Below, piece after piece: positions 22,316 to 34,400 of a stretch of DNA of 64,000 nucleotides; position 1 is the stretch's first letter; each line of letters opens with the position of its first letter. The translations under genes and the position numbers were made by a program. The notes under the pieces were generated by a model. That model did not search any database. It was given only the letters and a program-made list of their open reading frames with translations, and had not been told where the DNA came from. Origin of the DNA: Cryptomeria japonica (lineage: Eukaryota; Streptophyta; Pinopsida; Cupressales; Cupressaceae); NCBI RefSeq assembly GCF_030272615.1, contig NC_081415.1, positions 507,235,373-507,299,372 of the forward strand, read 5' to 3'.

Positions 22316-23937
22316 TTACATTTTCACTTTCAAATTTCCATTTTCTTTAGGAATATTTGAATACATACAAAGCTTCTATGAGCTTAATTAAACATAAGAG
22401 TTACAAGTGGTAGAGATGTCCTCGCTGGCATACATCCTCAAATAGTGGTCAACAACTAAATGAGGAAGGGCATCAGTCAAGCACTTTTCCACCCAACCAA
22501 GATTTTACAGTCCCCTATGCCTCTTCTATTAGAAGTGACCTGACCCTTCGACAATGAGTTTGGTTTGGTAACTTCAAAATAATAGCCTTAAGAGCACAGT
22601 GTTGTGTCCTACATAACTAGAGCTTGACTCTCCCTATCTAGTATGTAAACCTGGATCATAGTGAATCAACAATGTAGACAGTGGCAACCTATACTACTTT
22701 GGCCAAACAATTCATCACCCAATACTTCGAGTGAGAGTCGTATGTCAACCCATTTCATTGCTCTATTTGGTAAACTAACCATTTATACTAAACCCATACC
22801 AATCCCATGAGTTAATAATAGAATGATTGTCTAGGTTATTCCCATCCACGAATTGACCTAGCCCAAGTTTAACCAAATCAATCATTCCTATTTACTAATA
22901 AGCATATCATAGCATAAATCTAACTTAGCTATCACATACATGATCTATCCATAAGATTAACAAGTTCTAACACATAAGAATGCATATACTACAAGTAACT
23001 CAATTTTGAACATTTCTTAATTTAAGTTTATGTAATATTATATAATATATTTCAATATAAAATAAAGGAAGAATCCTCATGCCTATATTATAGCTACCAC
23101 AAAATACCAATTCCTTCCTCCAATTACGCTAGCTTCTCAACTTATCCACTAAAATAGAAATTCCCAAGCCTTTAATAGCAACTAGCCTATTCCTTCACAA
23201 TAATTGAACTATTTCCTTCTCTCAATGAAGAAATAAAAACAAGAACAATAAGAAAAATGACAAGAGATTATGGTGAAAAAAAGATGGAATGTGATGAAAA
23301 TGAGAGAGAAGATATTTGCTCCAAGAGAGCTCCTCTATTCATACATAAGTTTGAGAGACTTAATGCTATAATTGAGTTCTCTGAATTTCCACCACTCTCC
23401 CTCTTATTTCTACCACTAAGATATGTGGCTTCTCTTCTAATTACAAAGACTACACATAAACAATCCTATGCAATATTACTACAAATCATCTGTAATGTTA
23501 TACTTAGTCAAATATGATCAACTAACTTACACATTACCTAAACAACTTAGACTTCTATCCTAATTACTACATACTTATTGACCAAGTCTTCCTATGCTTA
23601 TTAGGATTGTGAAATGGGTTGATTGCTTTGTCAAAGTATCAATCCCCATTAAGTTCACCACCTTGCAAAGGGTGGGGGGGTCGATGTGTTGTTCATCACA
23701 GTTTAAATTAGCACTTTCATTGCATGAGAAAAGGATGGGGTGGTGGTTTAACCACTACACTACCCTCCTTTGGAGTAGGGTATGCCACCTTCCATGGTGG
23801 GCGCCCCCCGTCCCATTTCCTTCCCTCCCTCCATATAAAGGTCAAGGTAAATAAAGTGGTGCATATCATATATATATATATATTGAATACACATATAATC
23901 TATTATTTGATATTCAAATAATACTTATATTTATCGG

Positions 23938-23940
<3 letters not shown>

Positions 23941-23992
<52 letters not shown>

Positions 23993-24019
23993 TAATTATG
24001 TGTGTGTGTGTGTGTGTGT
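23941..24019. repeat. (AT)n and (TG)n microsatellites
   Basis: An AT run of about 49 bases (23941-23989) is followed, after a short gap, by a TG run of about 20 bases (23999-24019). Both lie in the E3 LTR. The minus frame 23931-24122 is made by these repeats and is not a gene. Confidence 0.95.
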
Positions 24020-24517
24020 ATTCATCAATTAAAATATAGATATGAAAGCATAAAGATTTAAATCTATCATAGAGATTCAACCCAACATTATGAACAAGGA
24101 TATTCAAACCATACCAATACAAAACGTTTCAAATAATCATCAAATTGACAGAAGGAAACTTACTGCCACCCAACTAATACATCTCAACTTGACCGACTAG
24201 GTTGTGAGTGTGTGATAGCTCAATAAGACTCATATATAAGATTACTGAACCAAATTTATCTCCTAAGTGATACTCTTCCTCCCGTTTGAAGGCTTGTTCA
24301 TTTACTGCATCCAACTTAGCACATCACAACAATAGTCAGCTGCCATTAAAACATGTATATTCATCATATATTTCATATTCAAAACATCGTATTGACTGCA
24401 TAATCATTCTTTTGATTCCTAATCAAGATACATATCTATTCAAAATATATTCATGCATTAGAGAATTTCAACTAAAACAAGTAATAGTAAATAGTAATAT
24501 CACAATGGGGTGTAACA

Positions 24518-25394
24518 TATCCTCCTGAATCATTGTCCCTGATGATTTTCAAGTATCAACTATAAAACATAAACTTAAAATAAAACATAGTAGCATTATT
24601 TTTATGAATTTTTGAACTAAAGAAAAACATGAGGAAATTTTTGCTTCATCTCAACATTATTCTCCCAAGTAGCTCAAAATATTTTGCATACTGATCCCAC
24701 TAGGCCTTACATTGCAGAACCTCTCTTTTACGCAAGTGGAGCTTTCATAATCCAAGTACCTTGAGAGGCTCGATTGTTACCACTCCTGGATTCTATACCT
24801 ATAGGCAATTCCAATCAATTGCATGATTATCCCTTGGTATGTACCTCTTAAGGTATGATACATGAAAGACATTGTGCATCTTGGCAAGAGTTGGTGGCAA
24901 CGCTATTCAGTAAGAAATAGGGTTAACTTCCTTGAGGACCTCAAAAGGACCTACGAATCATGGAGCTAGTTTGGATGGCTTTCCAAACTTTATGGAGCTC
25001 TTATGAGGCTTAACTCTTAATATCACTTTTTATCCCACTGGAAAATGTCTAAGTACCTACTTGGAATTTGCATAACTCTTTTGCCTATCATTAGATTATG
25101 CTAATCTCTGCTTAATTATACCAACTTACTCTTCTATTTCTACTAGTAGATCAGGTCCAAGATTTACCCTATCCTCAAGCTTATCCCAACTTATAGGAGT
25201 TCGACACTTCCTTCCATACAATGCTTCAAATGGAACCATCTTGATTGTAGAGTGATGAGAGTTTTTATATGCAAATTCTACCAAGGGTAAGTAATCTTCC
25301 CACTTGTATTGCTGATCCATGCTATACATTTTCAGTAAATCTTCCAATACGTGGTTTACCCTCTCAGTTTGACCATCATTTTCTTAATGGTATG
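24518..25394 (-). pseudogene. E3 chromovirus integrase C-terminus with decayed chromodomain
   Basis: From right to left the minus strand reads NDGQTERVNHVLEDLLKMYS, DYLPLVEFAYKNSHHSTIKM, PFEALYGRKCRTPISW and, after stops, VNPISY and MHNVFHVSYLKRY. These are standard gypsy integrase C-terminal motifs, and the GQTERVN glutamate is the third catalytic residue. Near 24610-24680 the reading ATWENNVEMKQKFPHVF matches the end of a chromodomain, pointing to a Del/Tekay-like chromovirus. Chromodomains steer insertion to marked chromatin. The gene is cut at 25394 by E4 and continues at 43573. At least seven stops are present. Confidence 0.87.
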
Positions 25395-26454
25395 TGTATA
25401 CACCTAAAAATGGTATGAAGATAGTTAATTAAATACACAATTATTTGATTAATTCCCCTTCCCAATTAATTGAATTCACAAGCAATTTAATTAATTTCTC
25501 TATTCATCTACTAGTAAATAAATCTACATGATGTATTTATATAGTTCATTTTATATCCCCCTTTGATTAATTGATTCTAAATTAATTAATGTCCCCCCAT
25601 ATAAATCAATTCTTCTAATCCCTAATTAAGATTAACAAACTCAAGTTTGTTGAGATTAATTATCATTTTCCAATTATTTGAATTTCTAAATTCAAATGAG
25701 CACATGGCTCCTAAATTTTAACCACCTAACCTAACCATCCCCTAACCTAACCCATTTCACCTAATCCTGGGTCTAACTAACCCTTTCCTATCTTGCACAT
25801 TCTAACCTCCTTATCCTAACCTCCCATGGTGTGGATATTCTCTCCTTGAGACACATGACACTTTTGCCACATGTCTCCTCCCATGGACACTTGCCCTCTC
25901 ACAAGCAAGGCTCCTTGACACTTGTCACCACAGAGATGACAAGTGTCCCTTCCTCCAACCTCTTCTCCAACTTCCTCAATCTTGGCCCTTGATATCTTCA
26001 GATCAGATCTAGACCGTCGATTCCTACCATCTCAGCTTTGGCCTTGGAATTCCTATAAATGTCCCCCATTTTGGAGCAATAAAGATCCCTTGCATTCATA
26101 TTCTTAGCATCATTACTATAGGCAATTTGCATATCAATTATCTAGCAATTAGCTTTTGGATTAATCATAGCATGTTAATCTAGTTTCTTAAATCATGCAT
26201 TTCATATCATCTCCATAGTCAATCATGGTCAAATAGCTACTCAACTCTTGAGTTGCCACTTTGGAGGTCATTGCTCTGCTGGGAGCCCATCAGTCCAACA
26301 CCTTCAAGGTCCTCAAGAATAGAGGAAAATGGGACATTTCAAGGAAGGCTTATGGTTTGCATTTTTAATCTAGTTTTTAATTAAGCTTTTCAATTACATT
26401 TTATTGTCTCATTATATGTGTATGCCTTCTATATACCATATTTTTAGCATCACA
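25395..26454 (+). repeat. E4 5' LTR (1060 bp)
   Basis: It starts TGTATACACC and ends TTTTAGCATCACA, and matches 42518-43572 throughout. GTATG precedes it. The word TATAAAT near 26053 (CCTATAAATGTCCCCC) is a likely TATA box at the right distance from the LTR end; that is inference from sequence only. It is AT-rich with AATTAATT words in the first 300 bases. Confidence 0.95.
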
Positions 26455-26459
26455 TTAAT

Positions 26460-26477
26460 TGGCGCCCACCATGGGGC
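26460..26477 (+). other. E4 primer binding site
   Basis: TGGCGCCCACCATGGGGC lies five bases after the 5' LTR. It has the TGG start that pairs with a tRNA CCA end and the GGCGCC core seen in many Tat and Athila elements. It is not the iMet site used by E1, E2 and E5. I cannot name the tRNA from this sequence alone. Confidence 0.8.
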
Positions 26478-26648
26478 CTAGCCCCTTTGATCTTTAACAA
26501 GTTTACTTGCAGGAAATTTCATTGACAGGTTGATTAGCTCTTTCAGAGTGCAGATTAGCTCTCTTGGGCTCCTGAATCGTGTACTTGGTCTCTATTGTGG
26601 CGTTCTGTCACCTCAAATGACATTTTTGGGAGACTTCTCAACTCTGTT

Positions 26649-26879
26649 TTCATATTTTCTGTACATTAGCATTTTCAATCTATACTTTAGCATTTTTGGT
26701 ATGTATTGTGGTGTTTTTGGCACATTTGTCAGCATTTTCAGTCTGTTTGACAACGTTTCTGGTGTGCAGAACAATGTTTTTGGTGTGTAGAATAGCGTTT
26801 TTGGTGTGTAGAGTAGCGTTCTTGGCACATATGATGGTGTTCTTGGTCAATTTGATGGCATTTTTAGTTTTTTATTGAT
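26649..26879 (+). repeat. 21-bp tandem array, block 1 (about 11 units)
   Basis: Units are 21 bases long with a core like GTTTTTGGTGTGTAG or CATTTTTGGT and diverge strongly from each other. Eleven consecutive units fit without a phase break from 26649 to 26879. The TTTTGGT core is in the same place in every unit as in blocks 2-4. Confidence 0.85.
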
Positions 26880-27970
26880 TTTGCAAATATTGTATGTTGC
26901 ATTCCTTATTTCTGCTTTTGGACTGTCATTTTCCCGAACCTAATTTGTAGATTATTGGTTTTGCAGGTACTTATTTCGCTGTGAAATACCAGAGTCATAA
27001 ACTATTTCATTGTCAAAGAATGCAATATAAACTACTAACTTTGTTTGCAACCACGAGATTTTGCACTTAGTTTTGTTAAATTAGGCACATAGACTAATTA
27101 CAATGGAAATGAACAAACATGTCTTATGTGTTTTGATGATAGGTGAGTATTCTCTCACCTTTCTTAGGTGATCAGAAAGCTAGACTCATCCTTTTATTTC
27201 AATAGTGCATATCTTTAGCGGGCCTGCCCTCTCGAGGAGCTAATAACTCTAAGCCATTAAGGTCAGTGAGAGGGGAACGACCCAAGTGGGAACGACTAAC
27301 GCCAAGTACTCCAACCCACTATAAAATAAACGTGATTTGATGAAAATGATGTCAACGACAGTGCTTAGGAATAGATCTCCTCCATACCTTTAGGTATATC
27401 AAACCTTGGTTTTCAAGGCTGGGAGACCTCTTAATTGATTTTATACCCTGACGCACAGAATGGATCCCTTACTAGTTAAAATTAAATTAGAAGCTACCCA
27501 GTTTACCTTTGAACATTATTAAATTCTTACTGCATGGAGGGGGAAGAATATCTCCATACTCACCATATGTCCCTCTTGAGTGTATGTGTGAACTCCCCTT
27601 TTGAGACCTTATTGCTAGGCTCATAATGGGACTCCACTAGCTCTCGCAAAGGCAAAAACATAGGCATCCTTTAGGGGGTGACAAGGTTGTGTGAGCTGAC
27701 AGGGTACCAAGTTGTGGGCTAAGAACTAATAATGAAGCCAATCTCCTTAGGGTAGATTGATTGATGTGTTTTCAATTGTTCAAAACCCATGAAAACTTGG
27801 GATTTCTTTAAAGCTTCTTGAACATACACTTTATGTGTCCTTTTGGACAAAAATACAATCTAATTTCTATGTTTGTAAGTCAAGTCAAGATCTCATCCAT
27901 TGAAATACAACACACATTGAAAACTCAAACTTAAAATTGTCAAATTCACAAGTTTCACAACAGATTAGCT

Positions 27971-28201
27971 CTTTTGGTCCAAACATTAGCTCTGTTGGTC
28001 CAAACAGTCGCATTCACAGTCCAAACATTAGATCTTTTGGTCCAAACATTAGCTCTATTAGTCCAAATAGTCGCATTCATAGTCCAAACATTAGCTCTTT
28101 TTGTCCAAACATTAGCTTTGTTAGTCCAAATAGTCGCACCTATGGTCCAAACAATCACATTTTCAGTCCAAACGTCAGCTCTCTTGGTATGAATGTTAAA
28201 T
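27971..28201 (+). repeat. 21-bp tandem array, block 2 (11 units)
   Basis: Eleven exact 21-base steps share the core TTGGTCCAAACATTAGCT, some with AGTCGCA at the end. Every third unit is more alike, hinting at a 63-base higher-order unit. Both strands stay open, which produces 7-residue periodic frames. Confidence 0.92.
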
Positions 28202-28242
28202 TTCTCATATTTCAACATTAACTCTCCAAGGTTGAGCACATC

Positions 28243-28410
28243 AGAGTTCTTGGTCTAAACAATAGAGTTCTTGGTCTAAACAACAGAGTTCTTGGTCTAA
28301 ACAACAAAGTTCCTGGTCTAAAAAGTGGAGTTCTTAGTCTAAATAGTAGCTCTCTTGGTCTAAAGGTCAACTCCCTTGGTCTAATCAACAACTCTTGTGA
28401 GTTTAATGTC
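28243..28410 (+). repeat. 21-bp tandem array, block 3 (8 units)
   Basis: Eight 21-base units share the core AGTTCTTGGTCTAAACAA. The first three units are nearly identical, and later ones decay. Confidence 0.9.
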
Positions 28411-28591
28411 AAATTGCTCATGTTGCAACATTATATCTCCTAGTTTGTACTTGTTAGGTCTAAATATCCGTTCTCCGAGTTTGGAAATCACAAAGTTGGG
28501 TCAAAATTGCAATCTCCTAAGTTAAAACACTTAATTTTCTAAGTCTACACATCATTATTTTGAACTTTATAGTCACTGCATTGCAGAACAT

Positions 28592-28843
28592 CATTTCTGG
28601 TTTGTTTCTCAACGTTTCTGGTCAATATAGCAGCATTTTTGGTCCATATAGTAGCATTTCTGGTCTGTTTCTCAACGTTTCTGGTCTGTTTCTCAGCATT
28701 TTTGGTCTGTCTGTCAGCATTTCTAGTCAGTATAGCAGCATTTATGGTCAGTATAACAACGTTTCTAGTAAATTTGTCAGCATTTTTGGTCAGTATAGTA
28801 GAGTTCCTGGTCATTTTGTCAACATTTCTGGTAAACTACATCA
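28592..28843 (+). repeat. 21-bp tandem array, block 4 (12 units)
   Basis: Twelve 21-base units share the core CATTTCTGGTC followed by TGTTTCTCAG or AGTATAGCAG. The TTCTGGTC core is in register with the other three blocks. Confidence 0.92.
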
Positions 28844-29371
28844 AAATCAGAAAACAAAACAACCCATTTCTCAAACAGTCAAACATAGAGACTAGATCAT
28901 CTTCTTAGGTCATTCAATTAGGTTATCTTATGTCAAAAACAAATTCAAGAGATAGACATGCTAAAGGTCTCAAGTATTCACCTCAAACAAGTTTATAGAT
29001 CTAACACCTTAAAGTGCAACATCACATTTTATTTGATAAACTGATCATTCAAACATAGTTTCTCATTAGGATCTATCATCCTTTATTCACGAAACTACAA
29101 CGCTTGATTAGAATAAGCTCATTCTTTATCATAGGATATAACGTTCTTATTGAACTTGGTCATATCAAAAATCACAAAATTTGCACTCCAAAAACTAAGA
29201 TCGAAAAAAACTTGACAACAAACAAATACTTGAAAAGATCATTTCCTCAACAATTGATCACTTATTGCGACACATTATGCAAGATTTAAATCTCACAAAA
29301 ACATTTAAAACACATGTATGCCCGTTCTAACCAGGGCTCAGAGACGAAAGATTGCAGAAACATAAATATAA

Positions 29372-31333
29372 ATGTTTGAAATAACCGAAGACTATAGAAA
29401 CATGGAACACGAAGATAAAATACAAGTTGAAGGGGAAATAACAGAACAACATGTTAGAGACATCAAAAAAGATCCTCAATTCGATAAATTTATGGAGAAA
29501 ATATTGGAGGGAGAAAAAGAAAAATATTTCCTAATGTTAGCAAAATCTGGTGCTAAACTCCCCCAAGATTTTGATGTGAACAAATTGACACAAAAGAGTA
29601 GTGACCCCCCTCCTTAATAACGAACAATACGAGGATATTTTTGGTCTCAAACTCAATGACACGCCAATTTCCTAGTAACACCAGAACCAATGAGGAAACT
29701 TACATTCCCAAAAGGGATGAAGTAGAAATTCTAAATAACGTTCATTCCAATGAGGATACAAGAAGGGGTAGAGATGATACAAGAAGAGATCAAGATCCTC
29801 CTAGAATACAAAATCATGGTTATACAAGAACAAATCATGTTGATAATCCTATCAAAACTCTCACACAATAAATACAAAGATTGCAGACACAAATTCAAGA
29901 TATTTAGAGAGGAAATGTTAGAAGATACTCCAAGAAATCTGTCCTTATCCATTCGACATAAATATAAACATGATACCATTTCCTATAGATTTTGAAACTC
30001 CTAAATACAAAAAATATTATGGAAGCACTGGCCACCAAGATCATATATGAGAATTTTGCACAATGAGTATGGAGTTTGCACATGAGGATACCTACTTGAT
30101 GAGATTATTTCCAAAAAGTTTAATTGGACTAGCTATGGAATGGTTCCCCAAACTTACACCTGGAATCAGATCATTCTCAAAATTGGTGGATAAGTTTGTT
30201 TCACAATACGCTTACAACATACAAAATGAAGTAATAATGCTAGACCTATGTAACGCCAAACAAAAGAGTGGAGAACCTTTCATGACATTTTTACAAAGAT
30301 GGAGATGGTTAGCTTCACAATATCCTCATACAGTGCCAGATATGAAAAAATGGACATATTCATCGACAACCTAAATGATCAAATGAGTTATTATCTAAAA
30401 ATGCAAGGAAATCAAAGTTTCAGAAAAATGAGTGATAATGGAATCAGAATGGAGGAAGCCATGATAAAGAAAGGCGAGTTGAAAATATACAAAGGAGTTC
30501 ACCCTCTTAACAACACTAACAACAACAATCACAATGATAAGCCAAAGTTTTGGAATAGAAATTGTAATTTCATCAATGATGGGATAGTGGATAACAACAA
30601 TGTGAAACCAAAGCAACTGGTTTTTAATTTATCCAATCACTCAAGAGTGGCTCAGCAAAACAACAATCACCAAAAAGCAACTATCAAAAATTTCTTTCGA
30701 AGGCAATTTACAAACATTCGTGAACCCCTTGGATCCACATTAAAAATGCTTATCACAAACAAATTGATTACTTTACCAGAAGAAAGAAACTTTGAACCCA
30801 AGGTAAAACCTTCTTGGTGGAATGACAACCATTATTGTGATTTCCATCGAAACAAAGGACACCAAACAGATGTTTGTCAACGATTAAAACATGTCATCCA
30901 AGATTTGATTGATAATGGAGTAATAACTATGGATGGACATACAACAAATGAATCTCATACAAATTTCAAAACTCTGCTTCCTAACTATGAGAAGGGTGAA
31001 TATTCAATAGGGCAGAATGGTAAAGGTAAAGCAAAGGTAAACTATGCTCATGCATATGACAATGTGGTAAATGTGATTGTGGTTAAAGAGCAACAACATC
31101 AAGAACTTGCTCATGTTATCACACGAAGCAAAGCCAAAGTGGTTTTGCCGGGTCCTACAACAAACACATCATCCACTACCAAACAATACAATCTAGTGGA
31201 TCAATTACAGAAAACACCTGCACAAATATCCATCTTAGAACTTTTAAAGCTTTCACCTGCACACAAAGAAATTCTAGAAAGAGCAATAATCGATACAACA
31301 ATATCCAAAGATCTTGATATAGATCAATTCTAA
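29372..31333 (+). pseudogene. E4 gag, frameshifted
   Basis: The likely start is the ATG at 29372 (MFEITEDYRNMEHED), giving an acidic N-terminus. The gag core reads EFCTMSMEFAHEDTYLMRLF, SLIGLAMEWFPKLTPGI and FMTFLQRWRWLASQY (about 30050-30340). A frameshift near 30345 moves to a second frame carrying KMDIFIDNLNDQMSYYLKM, an Asn-rich stretch and a Tat-type zinc site, CDFHRNKGHQTDVC (about 30837-30880), followed by LKHVIQDLIDNG. Gag would build the particle and bind the RNA. Stops near 29615 and 29640-30060 break the first part. It ends at TAA 31331-31333, in frame with the protease. Confidence 0.87.
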
Positions 31334-31336
31334 ACC

Positions 31337-31936
31337 ATGGTGGGACACCTCACAACCCCTCACTACTTATCATTTACCGAAGAAGATGACATGTCCTTGC
31401 AACATCCCCATAATGTTCCCTTGCATATTGAAGTCCTCATTCATAAGACACGTGTTAAACGTGTCCTAATAGATGGTGGAGCTGGTTTAAATATTTTCTC
31501 ATCGAGTCTTGTCTATGCTCTAGGTTATTCAAAAGATGCAGTTGATCCCCAGAAAAAGATCACCATCAAAGCATATGATGAAGAAGAATGCTCCTCTAAA
31601 GGAATTATGATATTACCCATCAGAGTGGGATCTTTGCAGAAAGACATAGCATGCCAAGTTCTAGACTTGGAATTATCATACAACATACTCCTAGGAAGAC
31701 CCTGGATACATGACATGCAAGCTGTTCCATCCACATATCATCAGTGCCTAAAATTTACCTACAATGGGCAGGAAATCTCGATCTCGGCAGATTCAAATCC
31801 ATTTCAGTATTGTAGTAATCTCAAACCAACTCAAGAAGTCATTGTTTCTCATAACAGGGAGGCATCATCTTCAAACACACAAACCAAAGAAAAATCATTT
31901 GACTCAATTTTGTCAAGTATGGAAAAACAAATGTAA
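31337..31936 (+). pseudogene. E4 aspartic protease
   Basis: The 199-residue reading carries VLIDGGAGLNIFS, the DGG-type active site typical of Tat elements, then SYNILLGRPWIHDMQAVPS and HQCLKFTYNG. These are the usual retropepsin flap and LGRPW motifs. It is in the same frame as the end of gag, with only the TAA at 31331 between them, which suggests gag and protease were once one ORF. The domain itself has no stop. A Ser/Thr-rich tail follows to the stop at 31934-31936. Confidence 0.9.
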
Positions 31937-33500
31937 CTAAGAGATTGAGGGAATGAAGAATTTCAATATCCCAATGACCACTTTCTCCTAAATCCTATGG
32001 AAAACCATCAAACTCTAAACAACAACCAATTGTGAAACATCTTCCAATATTTGATGAGGCATTTGTTAGTGCTATAACCTTATCATAGAAAACAAAAGAT
32101 AAAGATATGCTACAGTGGCTATACAAAGATGAAGAAGTCCAATGAAAGATCAACAATGTCAGAATACCCACCGAAAAGTATGGAAAAGGGTTTAACATTC
32201 TTCAAAAAATGGGATACACTGGAATAGGTCCGATAGGAAAATGACAAGAAGGTATCTTAGAACCTATCCAACCTCATACTCACAAGGCTACAGAAAAAAT
32301 AGGCTTAGGGTACAGACAAGTTACTCTACCAGAGAACACATCCTCTAACCAGCACCAAGAGGAATATGAAAAAAAATAAGAACAACGTGCAATTGAATGG
32401 GAAGAAGCATCTGCCAAGCAACAAGCACAAACATACATGAAATGGCAAAAGAAGTAATACTCAACTCAACAAGAGAAACAAACCAATGATACCTCCCAAG
32501 CAACATTAACTCTCAATCAAAACAAGCATGAACCTAGTACTAATCAAGGAGAGCTAATAGAAAAGTTGACATAACTCAATCTCAGTCCAGAAGAAGTTGA
32601 ATATGAAATAAGAAAAGATGTAGAAAGAAAAACAGAAGAAACACATCAGAAGCTATATGAACAAATTTGTAGATTGCAAGCTGCAATTGAGACTGATTCT
32701 AATGAATGGGAATGAGATTCCTATCATTCTGAAAAATCAGTTGAAGAAAGTTGCTTTGAAGAAGATGTAGGAGTCGATGTAGTTCACACGTATGTAGGAC
32801 AAACGTTAGGAACTAGTTCACTTGAATTAGAATCACATTTGGCTGACTTGGACTTAATCGAGGATGATCAAGAACTTCTTGTACGAGGTCATTCTGATGA
32901 GGTTACCATTCTAGACATTGACATACATATTGAAAACTTTGATAGCTCAATCATGACCCTAAATACTCTTGAAACATCTCAACCTGATGAACCCCTACCT
33001 CTAATCCAACCCGAACTTATTGATTGGGAAAATGAAGGACATACTGCCATTGATACCTTTACGAATGACCATGCCATATCCGTATATCTTAATACAATCG
33101 AACCGCAACAACTTTCACCAGAAATTTCAGCAACGCATCTTTCAGTCAAGTGGGTGCCAAATCTCCTAGTCGCAAAAAAGGAAAATAAAAAAACAATATC
33201 AAGTCTAATGCTGAAAACCATTGCTTGGCAACATTAGATCAGGAAAAAGTAAAAAGAAAGGATGCATCTAACAGTGAAAACCTCCTCGAGGCATTGGAAG
33301 ATGGGAGATTTGATACTTTACCTGAGTACTATCAAGAAAGATCATCAATTTTGATCGAACCAACAAAGGTAGTTAACATTGGGACAACAGAGCAACCAAA
33401 GATCCTACATCCAGCGACTTCTTTGTCAGAAGAAGAAAGGAAACAATATATGGAATTCTTCAAATGATGGCAAATCAATTTTGCCTGGTCATATGTAGAC
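31937..33500 (+). pseudogene. E4 linker with G-patch motif and acidic region
   Basis: Between protease and RT lies a 1.5-kb linker in shifting frames. At 32179-32318 the reading is YGKGFNILQKMGYTGIGPIGK, a stop, QEGILEPIQPHTHKATEK and IGLGYR, which matches the G-patch shape (aromatic, hydrophobic, MGY.G.G.G, then a second glycine near the end). G-patch domains bind RNA or partner RNA helicases. Further on (32690-33240) is an acidic stretch (ESCFEEDVGVDVVH, LADLDLIEDDQELL). 33225-33467 reads LPEYYQERSSILIEPTKVVN and leads into RT. The linker has a frameshift near 33150-33230 and several stops. Confidence 0.72.
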
Positions 33501-34400
33501 ATGTCAGGATTGGATCCAAAGCTTATTATGCATCACTTAAATATCAGTCCAGGAGCCCAATTAGTCAAACATAAATTAAGGAAGATGCATCCACATATTG
33601 CTCTCCTAGTCAAAGAAGAACTAAAGAAATTACTAAATGTAGGGTTCATCAGACCTGTAGCATATCCTCAATGGGTATCAAACATTGTTCCTATTTCAAA
33701 ACCAAACAAAAGTATCAGAGTATGCACAGACTTCAGAGATCTTAATAATGCATGTCTAAAGGATGACTTTCCTTTGCCTAACATTGACATCATTATAGAT
33801 TTAACGACTGGACACTCCATGTTTTCTGTAGTGGATGGTTTTTTCGGATACAATCAGATTAAAATAACACCTGAAGATCAAGAAAAGATAACTTTCACAT
33901 GTCCGTGGGGTACTTTCTGCTGGAACGTCATGCCTTTTGGACTAAAGAATGCAGGTGCCACATATCAGAGAGTTATGACAATGATATTCCATGACATGAT
34001 GCATACATTCATGGAAGACTATGTGGATGACATCTTGGCCAAATCATACAACAAAGAATAACATATAGAGATACTGGAAAAGATCTTTGACCAGTTAGAA
34101 TAGTACAAGCTATGACTAAATCCTAAGAAATGTGCCTTTGGTGTCACTTTAGGAAAGCTATTGGGATACATTGTTTCAGCTAGAGGTATTGAAGTAGATC
34201 CAGCTAAGGTCAAAACAATCATGGAAATGGCATCTCCCAAGAATATAAGTCAACTTAGATCACTCCAAGGAAGACTCCAGTCAATCAGAAGATTTGTTGC
34301 TCAACTAGTAGATAAATGTCACCCATTTACTCATATATTGCACAAAAATGTTCATTTCAAGTGGGACCATCAATGTGAGGATGCATTCAACAAGATCAAG
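33501..34400 (+). pseudogene. E4 reverse transcriptase
   Basis: The reading has DPKLIMHHLNISPGAQLVKH, KEELKKLLNVGFIRPVAYP, KSIRVCTDFRDLNNACLKDD, FPLPNIDIIIDLTTGH and FSVVDGFFGYNQIKI, then WNVMPFGLKNAGATYQRVM and the catalytic MEDYVDDILAKS. These are the seven RT blocks in order. The FSVVDGF aspartate and both YVDD aspartates are kept. A TAA at 34059-34061 and two stops just after break it, then the frame resumes with KCAFGVTLGKLLGYIVSARGI, the thumb region. It lies 3' of protease and 5' of RNase H, as expected for Ty3/gypsy. Confidence 0.93.

Larger units (their letters stand above)
21979..24517 (-). repeat. E3 3' LTR, 2.54 kb
   Basis: Read on the minus strand it starts TGTTACACCCCATTG and ends CAATGGGCATGTTACA, with matching inverted ends. 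Directly upstream on that strand, after the integrase remnant, is a purine-rich tract GATTCAGGAGGATA (24518-24531), as expected before a 3' LTR. It contains a 131-base tandem duplication (22055-22315) and AT and TG microsatellites. No second copy is in the window, so the target duplication cannot be tested. Open frames within it (23257-23517, 23594-23854) are not supported as genes. Confidence 0.8.
26478..29371 (+). other. E4 untranslated leader with four 21-bp repeat blocks
   Basis: This 2.9-kb leader has no supported gene. It holds the four 21-bp repeat blocks listed separately. Between them (26880-27970) is a stretch with short GC-richer words (AGCGGGCCTGCCCTCTCGAG) and no coding sense. 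28844-29371 is AT-rich. Frames such as 27937-28221 and 28560-28895 exist because the repeat unit is a multiple of three. Confidence 0.7.

Noticed and set aside
23931-24122. Tyr/Ile-rich minus frame
   Set aside because: Product of the AT and TG microsatellites.
27937-28239. Frames encoding 7-residue repeats on both strands
   Set aside because: Direct result of a 21-base tandem unit without stops. No start context or family support.
26649-28843. CRISPR-like array
   Set aside because: Units are contiguous 21-mers without unique spacers, and the DNA is a plant retrotransposon leader.
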